Below are positions 54,476 through 64,000 of a stretch of 64,000 nt of DNA, piece after piece. Below the pieces are notes generated by a model, which saw nothing but the letters and a program-made list of their open reading frames with translations, was not told where the DNA came from and searched no databases. The translations under genes were made by a program, and so were the position numbers. Positions within the stretch are counted from its first letter, which is position 1. Each line of letters begins with the position of its first letter. Source of the stretch: Gonapodya prolifera JEL478 (lineage: Eukaryota; Monoblepharomycota; Monoblepharidomycetes; Monoblepharidales; Gonapodyaceae); contig KQ965767.1 of assembly GCA_001574975.1 (NCBI GenBank), forward strand, positions 88,243 to 152,242, written 5' to 3'.

Positions 54476-57158
54476 TCAAGAGCCCCGCTTATGTATGAGG
54501 GAATCTAAGAGTGTCCTTCCATTGATTACATCCGTCGTAAGAATCACAAAGTCTCGTTGTACTGCGCAACGGTCACCGTGAGCGAAAATCGCGGCAATTT
54601 TAAAAAACTATTCTTACCTTCTTCCATTTGCCCCAGAAAGCGAACAGCCGCAATTTCAGCGTACCCGCAACCTCCCAGAAACACGACAAGTGTTGTTTTC
54701 TTGCCAGACTTTCCCTTCCCCGAAGAAGCACTGTTTTCCACATCACTCGATCTCGTAGCGCTAGGTTGAACTTCTTCAAAGTGCGGACCGCCTTGTATCT
54801 TCTTCACCACTTCTTCAGTGCCATTCCATCCTACAGGGCGAAGCCGCTGCGATTGAGATTGCTGAGCGGCCTCACCGCTTCCACTGGGATTGAACAAGAT
54901 GCCGCCCGACTGTCCGGTTGCGGACGCAGTGCGCTCTTTGGTCCCTTTCATCGCGGTATTCGATGCAGATGAGCCACTCAGGGGCTGCTGGCCCACTGTT
55001 CCTGTTACTGCCAGTTGCAGAATTCGAACGCTCGCTGGAGCATATCCGGAAAACACGTAAGCCATATCCTGAGGATTTTGGTCGTCCACATCATCGACGA
55101 TCAGTCGAAGAGGCTTTCGGAGGGTCGATAGAGGGGATGCAGCAGCCGAGGGAACGGAGGAGGATCCTGCAAGAATCCGGGGGAAACCTGATGTTGTGGG
55201 TGCTTCTGGCTTTGGCAGAAATGACGATTTGTCGAGGTTATGGAACGTGAGGACGTGATTGTAGCCGTATGTCTGGCGTTCCGATGTCAAAGTTAGATTT
55301 GGGCGGTGGACACGATCAAGAATAAAGTAAGAAATCACCTGAACGATTTCCTTCCGCCAGACCTCATAACTCTTTCCCTTCAGACCTCCAACAGCCATCC
55401 CGTACAAGCAAAGCAGTCTCAGCACTTCTTCGACTGGGTCCTGTCGCCCGATCATGTCTTCAATGAGATCGACGTGCTGTTGAGCGGCGATGCCGGAGAC
55501 AAAATTTTGTTGGGCTTCGAGAGACGAGTTGAAAGAACTTGTGAGAGTGTGGGTGGTGATGAGCTCGGCAAGGTGGGTATCTTGATGTTCAGATGATCAC
55601 GAATTGATATAGACATGAGATTGAACCTTCGCCCAGACAGGCAATGGCCAACGCCATTACTCACGTAGTGCCACGCTCTGATGCTCCTCCCTCAAACCTC
55701 CCAACCGTCCGACGAAGTTCCGTATCTCTCCAACCGTCCTCGCCGAGTGCCGCCCCTCATACTCGGTCTGAACCTTCCGTGCCACCTCGTTGAGGACTCC
55801 TCCCACAACAGCAAAGTTGAGATCTCGAAGACGGAGGTGAAGAGGGTCGGATGAGGAGAGTGGCACCTTGCGACGACGGGCGGGGCCAGAGGGAGCCGAA
55901 ACGGCTGTGGCGGGCGTTGCTGCGAGGACAGCGGCATCCACTTCAACAAAGCCTAGATATCGTGATAGTTATTTGGGATTGTATGATCAAAAGTTGCCAA
56001 AATCTGGGAACACCCACTGCTGCGAATACCAAACACCTCATCAATCAACCCCTCGTAGGTCAATTGCGTACACAGAGGGGTCACCAGGTCCACCGTGCGG
56101 TCAAGAACTACTAAGCTGTCAATCGCCGACTGTGCTGGAAAAACTGACGGAGATACCCCATGGGCAAAGTTGGCCGTGTTGGAAAGAAGTTCCCTGCGAA
56201 GGTTGACAAGAAGGTCTGCGAGAAGCTTGTAGAACAATACCACTAAGACGGACTAATTTCGGCGTGGATCTTGGAGGGACTCACTTTGGCATTCGTGCCT
56301 TTTCCTACGATCCGTGGTATTACCCCAAACAGTGTTTGTAGTTTCATAATGGCTTTGGCGAGGTAGTACACCGACGTTGTATCCCCTTCCTATATCACCC
56401 CTTTTCAATTTCAACAGCGGTGGGAAGCAAACGAGATACCAGCTTCCACTCACGAGATAAATCTCTTTGTAAGCGCCCTCCACTTCCAAGCTTAAGAGGT
56501 CATCCTCCAAGGGCACTAAATCCAAATGGTACTCTCCAAGCGTTACATCCCCCAAGACTCCTTCTTCTTCCAAATGGCGCTCGCAAATCAGGGTCTTTCG
56601 TGGGACGAAAAACGCGGAGAAGTCCTTCGCGGCCGAGGAGTCTCCCGGAGCCGAGCGAGCCGCCTTGATATGTCCGGCAATAATCTTGGCGAAAGATAAC
56701 GTGGGTCGACATATGTACAGGAGCGACCTGGAATCAGAGGCCAATGGTCCCGGCTGGAGGTGGAAGATCTTCTCCACGCCGTGCTCCTGGAATTGAGCGG
56801 TAAAGACTCGTCGGAGACCATAATATGATTGCAAAGAAGTACTAGCTACCAACTTTTAGGAGGGAGAACTCCGCAATCAACGATAGCGGTCCGCTCAAGT
56901 TCGAATCGATAACGAGTGTTTTCTTGCCCCGGACCTGAAGACGCGGGAAAAGATTGATACTCTAACTTCCACGGACCGTAGCAGTGGCAGAACGTCGTGA
57001 CTTACTGAATCTAAGATGTCCACTAGCTCTTTTCGAGCAATATCCCGAAGAACCGATGTTGAGAACCCCGATTGCAACCCGGAAGGGGACGGTGCAACGT
57101 CGGGCGCATCTTCAGGATCCAGCTGCGAGCTCGAAGAGGCGATCGCGGCCGCGTTCAT
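54476..57158 (-). CDS. VPS33: VPS33, Sec1/Munc18-family HOPS/CORVET subunit
   Basis: ATG at 57158 (MNAAAIASSSSQLDPEDAPD). Landmarks in order: VLRDIARKELVDILDS, RGKKTLVIDSNLSGPLSLIA, HGVEKIFHLQPG, EVEGAYKEIYL, GDTTSVYYLAKAIMKLQTLF, SAIDSLVVLDRTVDLVTPLC, QLTYEGLIDEVFGI, LNFAVVGGVLNEVARKVQ, EEVLRLLCLYGMAVGGLKGK, TTLVVFLGGCGYAEIAAVRF and a last exon with RDFVILTTDVINGRTLLDSL. This is a complete SM protein. It binds SNAREs and, with the other VPS-C proteins, drives fusion at endosomes and the vacuole. About eight exons; stop at 54476. A Ser/Gly-rich insert before the GGCGYAEI block is longer than in yeast. Confidence 0.9.
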
Positions 57159-57456
57159 GGAGGATTCGAAGTTGAGTGGCAGCTTCCCAAACCAACCAAT
57201 TTTACCCGTTCACTTCGAACCGAAACTTGTATCCAAATTCTTCGTTGCCCACCGTCTTTTTTTTTTTTTTTTCGTATTTGAATTCATGTCTTCGTACTGA
57301 CTGATATTACCGAACTGCATCGAGCACCACGAGCACAGACAGATAATAAACAATCTTACATATCTCCGTGGCTCATCGCGTACGTAATACGTAATAAGTA
57401 AAACTCCAGCTTTTCCTAAAACACCCGAGCGACCGGCGCTGTACGTACTCCCGTCA

Positions 57457-59718
57457 CTAAATACCCGAATCGTCCATCTTGTAGATCTTTCGTGATGCGT
57501 CCCAGTTCTTGCAAACACGGTCATACTCTTGGAAGTCGTTGGCAACAACTGCCGGGATGTCATCCGGTCTTTCCACAATCTGCATGGCGAGGCCCTGGCT
57601 CGTGTGCCATGCCTGCAGAGGAAAAGGAGAGGCGATTAAATGAAAGTCATGAAGCGGGCCTCTCGGTATCCGTGAGGAACTCGAGTCGCGGGAACGATGT
57701 TGCAACTTACAATATGACAGTGCAGCAACCAAGACCCAGGATTATCCGTCAGCATTGCAATCACGGTGTACCCCCCGCCATACAGGGTCACCGTATCTCT
57801 CCGCGGCGGGTTCTTCTTGTTTAGCGGCGACACGAACGGGATGTACGGACCCAGTCCCTGCGCAAGGACGAAGAAGTCATGCCCGTGCAAGTGCATGGGA
57901 TGGTACGCGCCAATGAGAGCAAAGTCCTCGATGATCCAGTAAGCCCATTTGTTGGCAGGCTTGACCGTGTATACGTTGGACAGGTACGGCAGACTCAAGT
58001 CGCCATTGTAGATGGATCGCGTTGTGGGGTCGGACCAGTTCACTTCGAGGGTTTTGGTGTGTAGCGTCCAGTGGAAGGTAAGGTCGAGGTCAAGGTGCCT
58101 TGATTTCGTGTGTCCAGGGGTAAGAAGTCCTGGATCAGGATAGCAACGTAAAGACATACCATTGTACTTCCAGTGCGTCTGATATGGTAGGCCCACCGAC
58201 GTCGATGGGGACCCACGGAACAAGGTTCCAGTAGAGTTCATCGCCACATGAGTTTGTGATGAATGGCGACGCAAGGGTCGTTGGAAGTGCATTCACATCC
58301 GCGCCATCGTATCGGAAGATACCGCGGATGTTGTACTTGTTCAAGTTATCGTTTTGGTTGCATGCTGAGTAGACAACCACCTTGGTTACCGATCTTGGGT
58401 GTTGGGGGACATCGTCTCACCTGTCATGTATATCGCGCGAATCCAATAGTTCCCGACGACCTGATCCGCCTCGACGACGATGTCGTACCGCTGACCGGAA
58501 GTGAGGACCACGTTGTCGGTCGTGTAAGGCACAATCGGAACGAAATCCACCGCGATGACCTTGAACTTGTGCCCATCAATGTGGAACTTGAAGAACCCGT
58601 CAATGGGAGCACCAATCAAGCGCATACGGTACTTGAGCCCCTTTGTCACCGTTACTTGGTACCGGTCCCCACCGCCTTTGCAATTGGGATCAAACGAGAA
58701 CGAGCAATCGTACGGGTTCATCCCATTAATGAGGCCGTTCTGCAAGACGGGAATCGGCAGCGCGACGTGCTTCTGGTTCAGCCGCCAAATCGTGAACGCC
58801 GAGATGTGGCTCCAGTCCTGGATCATGACGGGTCCGAGGTCCACGTCGTAGTTGGCCGTCGCGGGGCCGTTGATCACGATAGGACCGATCATGCCTTCGG
58901 CCATTTGGAGCGTGAAGTGCGCGTGGTAGAGTGAGGACCCGTATTGTGTGGCTTTGAAGCGGTATGTCATGGTGTACCCCGGTGCGATGGGGCACTGTGT
59001 CACGCCGGGAGCCCCGTCGGCGTTGGGTGTGCCGCGTTGTTGGATGCCGTGCCAGTGGACGGCAGTTCTGAAATTGGCGGGTGAGGCGAATGAAGCGATG
59101 GAAGCTATGAGATGAATATGTTTGGGAGACAAAAAAGGCAAACTCACCCGTTGTCAACTAAGTTGTTGGTGACGTGAATAACGAGATTATCGCCCCAGTC
59201 AGCTTGGATCAATGGCCCTGGCAGTGTGCCATTGAACGTCATCACTTGCCGCTCGTAGCCGTCTGGTGCCAATAATACGCTCACGACAGATAACCAGTAC
59301 TGCGGAGTAGGGTTCCGCGGGGGATTTCAAAATCTCCGGTGTCTCGCAAACAGGTAGCAAAACAGTAAAATCCCACCTCGCGCGTAACACCCGTGTCAGG
59401 AACAACATTGTACCAGTTGGTGTCGATACTGTTTTGTCTCCAGCACTTTCGACTTGTCGGACCATGAGCACAATTGGCAGTTGCTACCGCTGTCCTGAGG
59501 TCATCGGTGTTGTTCACTGGGGTCGTGGGAAGTGCATTAGCGGTTTTGTTGACCGTCGTGGTCGGAAGTGGGTTATCGGTTCTGTTGACCGGGGTGGGGA
59601 GCTGAGTATCGGTGTTGTTCACGGGTGTGGTGGGGAGGGTATCATCGGTTTTGTTGACCGGGATTCCAAGTACGAAGGGCAGGGTGACTAAGAGCAGAAA
59701 AAGAGTCGTGAATTTCAT
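57457..59718 (-). CDS. Secreted multicopper oxidase (laccase-like)
   Basis: ATG at 59718 with a signal peptide (MKFTTLFLLLVTLPFVLG). Residues ~20-70 are five imperfect repeats of PVN(K/N/R)T plus a DDTLPTT-like spacer, each with an N-glycosylation site. The oxidase has all four copper-binding blocks: AVHWHGIQQRG, SSLYHAHFTLQMAEGM (HAH for the usual HSH), YHPMHLHGHDF and LLHCHI joined by an intron to AWHTSQGLAMQ. The axial position ten residues past the type-1 Cys is Leu, as in many laccases. It oxidises phenols or similar substrates extracellularly with reduction of O2 to water. About seven exons; stop at 57457. Confidence 0.9.
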
Positions 59719-60268
59719 CGATGATGGCGGAGGTTGTGGACGAGCCGTATAAGACTTGCGGAGGCACGCCGAGTTGGGAGACGGATCAGAGAGGGCCGCG
59801 GACAGGCCGTGGAGGCATCCGGAACCGTTGGGGAGCGCTGGATTAGATGTTTCTCGGTGAAATACGGTGAAAAGAGCGAAAGTGTCCGTCAGTGACCGCT
59901 CGGGCGTTGTGGCGGCTGCGGATTGCGTGGGATGAGGATTGATTGTTGTGACGTTTCTATCAACGAAGCACTCGACGTCCTCCATGAAACGGCACCCAGA
60001 AGCACGTCATCGCAAGTTGTTTAGTCAGCGATCACATTTTTTGATGGAATTCGGTGTGTGTTACTTTCAATCACGGAACTTGGGGGGCGTTTCACAGAGG
60101 TGCTATGAACTGAAACATCGACCTGCGAGCCTGCAGCGAACCTGGCTTGAGCCTCTTCCAAGCGCATATGTACCATTGGACCGTTTCAGCGTCTTACTCA
60201 ACATCTTCAACGTCCATCTTTCCCGGAAAATCTTAAAACAAGTCTGCGGTCCCGCCATAGCAGGCTCG

Positions 60269-61782
60269 ATGAATTGCGACCTCCTTGATAGCTACGACGA
60301 CCCCACCGAGACGGAGCAGCTGTGGCACAGGCGGGAGGACAATCCGTTGTCTCTCGCTGGACGCTCGTCGGCCGCGTCTCCTGCGCTGCGCAAGTCGCCG
60401 TCGGAGATTTCGTTCGACGTGCCGGAGCGCGAAATCGGGAAACCCACGCCGGGAATCGAATGGCTCGTTATCGCTGCCATGTCATTGTTTGTCGCCGCGT
60501 GCGCTGCAATCGTTGGAAAGTGAGCACTATCTCGAGTTTTGTCAACACCAGATGTCTCTGTTTTCTGGAGCTAATGGCGCCCCACAGTGTCCGTACCTTA
60601 TCGGAATCTTCCAAACTTGCACTTGAATCCACTTCTTCCAATCCTTCGGACCAATTCATGTAAGCAACCTCTCCACCACCACACAACCTGGAATATGGGG
60701 AAACCTACATTCACTTTCCCACCTGAAGATACGTCTATTCCATCCCTCCACATCTCCTCCTACCAAACATCTCCTGCGGCGTCAATTCCATGTACGCCGT
60801 CGAAGTCCTCTTCCCCAAACTCGTCCTCTCCTCCCCCCACCACTCTCCCTCACCCTCCTCGGCGACCTACTTCCTCGTCCCGCACTACACAACCTGCATG
60901 TACCACCAATGCATATTCTCACTACACCTCACACCCGATGAATGCAAATCCCGCGCCTCATCCTACCTCGCCGCCATCCTCGACGACATCCAAAACACAC
61001 ACCCGTTCTGGAAGCGCTCAGGCGGCACCGACCACATCCTTGTCTTTTCATGGGACCAAGCATCGGAAATACTTGGATGGACCTTCCCCGTCCGCGCCCG
61101 CGTCCTCCCCGCCGTCCACCTGACCCTCCTCGGCACTACAACCCTACACCCAAACTTCTCCCCCCACAAGGACATCGTCATCCCGCCATACGCAAACTAC
61201 ACCTTACCCCTCTTCCTCACCTACCGCCCGCCCTCCCAACGCCACATCCTCGCCCACTTCCGGGGCACAATCCACAAGGACCTCGCTTACTCTCTCGGGG
61301 TGCGCCAGCGCCTCGTCGACCTATCCAAGCGCCACCCGCATCTCTTCCACGTCCACGAGGGACACTCGACAGGGCACTGGTCCGAACTCTCCGACTCTGT
61401 GTTCGCACTGTGCCCCGGCGGGTGGTCGCCCTGGTCCCCGCGCCTGTTCGACTCGCTCGTCGCGGGGTCCATCCCCGTCATCTTTGCCGACGACATCCAG
61501 CTGCCCTTTGAGGACATCGTGGATTACCACAAGGTAGCGTTTCGGCTCGGCAACGACGACGTGGACGCTCTCCGTCCTCTCCTGGAGGCTGTGTCGCCCG
61601 AGATGAGGCGGACAATGTGGGACGAGGGGCGTGAAGTGCGGCGCAGGTTTGTTTGGAATGACCCACCGCAGGAAGATGACGCGTTCGAGACCACGGTACA
61701 AGTCTTGCGAACGAAGAGGGCGAGGCCGTACTTTGGGCGACCGAGACTGGATTGTTCCGCTGCATCTTGCTCAGACGCGTAA
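60269..61782 (+). CDS. Exostosin-type (GT47) glycosyltransferase
   Basis: ATG at 60269 (MNCDLLDSYDDPTETEQLWH). A type II membrane anchor (IEWLVIAAMSLFVAACAAIV) ends exon 1 at 60521. Short exons with a stem follow, then the catalytic exon from about 60,790: MYAVEVLFPKLVLSS, TYFLVPHYTTCMYH, FWKRSGGTDHILVFSWDQAS, DIVIPPYANYTLPL, RHILAHFRGTIHKDL, SVFALCPGGWSPWSPRLFDS and VAGSIPVIFADDIQLPFEDI. These are the blocks of exostosin-domain enzymes, which add sugars (GlcA, Xyl, Gal and others) to glycans in the Golgi. The donor is not predictable. A deleted copy lies 0.9 kb downstream. Confidence 0.85.
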
Positions 61783-62639
61783 TGAACAACTTTGTCAATG
61801 AAAACGGCGCTCGGTTAGGTCAATAGGGCTTGGTGCTGGCCTAATGAACTTTTTGATGTTGAGTGGACTCGACGTTGTACACAATGGCGCTATTATCACA
61901 GCTTAGTGACAGTACTTCGTGCTGTCATGTGGATGGATTTATGTAAGGCACATGAATGCGTTCACTTCAGGGAATCCAAAGTTATGACGCCCCTGCAGCT
62001 CCTCTGAGACGGGTGAGCGGTCCTGTTAACTGAGCGAGGTAAGTCCTTCACCTCCATCGTTCTCAGTGCGTATCCAATGAAGAATGCGTCGCGAGTGCAA
62101 CTCCTGCGAGCAGTACGTACCATGCAAGAGAATGCTCCAACCCTTTCCCCTATTTCTTAAGCATACCAACGACACAAAGCTAAAGGTAGAAGTAAAATCG
62201 ACGTAATAATGCTTATTTTTGGTGTTTGACTCTGGGTGACTCTGACGAGCTGGCTGCGCCCTGATCAGATTCATTGCATACAATTTGCGCACAACGAGCT
62301 CGCTGGTTGCACCGATCTTCCGGGACAAGCGCTGGGACATGGGAGAAGATAATGAAGGAGACATCGCGAGTCGACAACTTCTCCATTGCTTTCGGAATCG
62401 GGAGAATGGACCAATCCCACCATTCGAAACAAAGCAGCGATGACCCATACAAGACCATAACTATCTGGACCAGACTGGGCGACTATATCAAGTGTCCCCC
62501 TTCAAATGATTCGGTGGCAGTGTATCCAGTGATACGCAGTCCCTCTTCTTCAAACGATTCAAACGATTCAAACATTCAAACGATCCAGATGATCCAGATG
62601 TCTTTAAGAAACATGAGATGGGCAACCGCATTTCGAGAA
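61783..62639. other. Intergenic between the exostosin copies
   Basis: No convincing gene. The right part (from ~62,320) may be the decayed cytoplasmic tail of the second exostosin copy. A short CAAACGATT direct repeat (about four units) lies near 62,552-62,585. Confidence 0.4.
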
Positions 62640-63632
62640 GAGATGAATGGCTTGTCCTCGCTATACTTGTTCCTTTTGTCACGGCGTGGATTGCAATCGT
62701 TGGAGGGTGAGTCCATTCTGCCCAAGACCTTCTATGTCAATAATGAAAAATCCTCTCTTTGTTTGTGAACAGTATTCCCCGTGCAGCCATGTCATCCAGA
62801 TCTACCATACAGTCTCCTTTGCTGGCACAAAATGACTCCTTCATGTAAGAATCGTCTTCTCCAGCTTAATTCCTGGTTAACTCTGATTCCATTTAACTTC
62901 TACGCCACGAATTCCTCCACTTAATCGCCCGCCTACCTAGCTACGTCTACTCCGTCCCACCCCACCTCCTCTAACCGAACATCTCCCGCACTCCCTCATC
63001 CATGTACTCTGTCGAAGTCCTCTTCCCCAAACTCGTCCTCTCTTCCCGCCACCACTCACAGGCACCCTCCAACGCTACATACTTCCTTGTCCCACACTAC
63101 ACGACCCGCATGTACCACCACTGCATCTTCTCACTCAACCTTACCCCGGGCGAATGCAAATCGCGGGCTTCATCTTACTTCACAGCCATCCTCAACCACA
63201 TCCAAACCTCACACCCGTTCTGGAACCGCTCGGGAGGCTTTGACCGCATCCTCCTCTTTCATGGGATCAAGCATCCGAAATGGTGGGATCGTCCTCCCCC
63301 GTCCGTGACCGTGACCCATCTCACACTTCTGGGAACAACAACAACCCCACACCCAAACTTCTCTCCGCAAAAGGACCTCGTCATCCCGCCCTTCGCAAAC
63401 TTCACCCTACCCCTCCTCGCGACGCACCGTCCTCCGTCCCAACGCCACGTCCTAACCCACTTCCGCGGAGGAATGCAGCAAAATGAAACCTGCTCCCTCA
63501 GAACGCCTCTACATCACCTCGACTCTGCTCAGCGTTACCACGGTGCAAGTGCTGCGGAGGAAGAGGTCACGACCGTATTTTGGGCGGCCAAGCGTGGACT
63601 GCGATGCATCTGTATCTTGTGGAGACATATAA
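62640..63632 (+). pseudogene. Second exostosin (GT47) copy with internal deletion
   Basis: Matches the gene at 60,269. The membrane anchor (RDEWLVLAILVPFVTAWIAI) ends in the same GTGAGT donor. The catalytic exon starts at 63002 with MYSVEVLFPKLVLSS and keeps TYFLVPHYTTRMYH, FWNRSGGFDRILLFHGIKH, DLVIPPFANFTLPL and RHVLTHFRGGM. It then jumps near 63,470-63,535 to the very end of the gene, where the other copy's last residues (TVQVLR, RPYFGRP) are recognisable in another frame up to 63632. About 350 nt with the SVFALCPGG and PVIFADD blocks are missing, so it cannot be active. Confidence 0.75.
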
Positions 63633-63814
63633 TGTAATGAAACACTCTAACAAAACTTGTCCTCTCTTTGGGGAATGGGGCTTATCGAACCTCGCATCTC
63701 AATCATAATGAATATTTATACAAAGCAGACGACTTAACAACACGCTGACACGCCTTCAAAGAAACCCCTGCCTTCCATCACCTCCACCAGCCCATGCCTG
63801 AACAACCAGTCCGC

Positions 63815-63957
63815 TCACGACATCAACCGTTTTCCAGCCTCAACATCCGTGTCCCTTCCGCCCGCGCCTTTTCCGAATCGTGGCCTCTGCGCAACCAAGT
63901 TGCCAACGTCGGCTTCGTCGGGGTCCTCCTTGTGGTCGAACAGCTGCTGCGTGATCA
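63815..63957 (-). CDS. Last exon of a probable sulfatase
   Basis: A 143-nt exon after a CCACAG acceptor reads ITQQLFDHKEDPDEADVGNL and continues to a basic end, with the stop at 63815. QL(F/Y)D...DP.E..NL is the usual C-terminal motif of sulfatases, which hydrolyse sulfate esters. The catalytic part lies beyond the right edge. With only one motif visible this is a tentative call. Confidence 0.45.
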
Positions 63958-64000
63958 CTGTGGGATTTTTGGAGGTATCAGAATTAGGGTAGAAACGTGG

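Overview
The window looks like nuclear DNA of an early-diverging fungus, most likely a chytrid-type zoosporic fungus. The reasons are short GT-AG introns (mostly 45-75 nt) in nearly every gene, fungal Zn2Cys6 and fungal_trans-type regulators, a laccase-like oxidase, eukaryotic housekeeping genes (kinesin-14, MetAP2, VPS33, BRF1), and expanded families of TKL-like kinases fused to Sel1 repeats. The taxonomic call is an inference; no rRNA or other marker lies in the window.

The window has two halves. The left part (1 to about 24,700) is AT-rich and accessory in character. It holds a C2H2 zinc-finger gene at the edge, a kinase-Sel1 gene, an LRR gene built from one exon per repeat, a chromodomain gene, a cyclin, two head-to-head Fanzor/TnpB-type nucleases (one inside an IS607-type transposon with its serine recombinase), a 17-exon gene made of tiny duplicated exons, an intronless T5orf172/GIY-YIG-like gene, a MYND protein, a Fic-like protein, a predicted pseudokinase-Sel1 gene, a gene with two kinase domains in tandem, and a duplicated coiled-coil family flanking it.

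The right part (about 24,700 to 64,000) is GC-richer and mostly ordinary host chromosome. A gene-poor stretch is followed by a tandem duplication of a transcription-factor gene (period about 3.49 kb; the second copy is broken). Next come an FkbM-type methyltransferase, a DNAJ-fragment/BRF1 chimeric junction, a Dabb-domain protein, an ankyrin/coiled-coil protein, a METTL24-like (Methyltransf_22) protein, kinesin-14 (with a 69-N gap), methionine aminopeptidase 2, a Zn2Cys6 factor, a MYND protein, an SH3BGRL-like thioredoxin-fold protein, VPS33, a multicopper oxidase, an exostosin-type glycosyltransferase with a deleted downstream copy, and the last exon of a probable sulfatase.

The most unusual parts are the micro-exon gene at 10,859-13,374, the IS607/Fanzor locus at 7,586-10,800 that abuts it, and the four kinase domains spliced at one shared phase-2 intron to different C-terminal modules. 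All splice models are hand-read from the DNA and have no transcript support.
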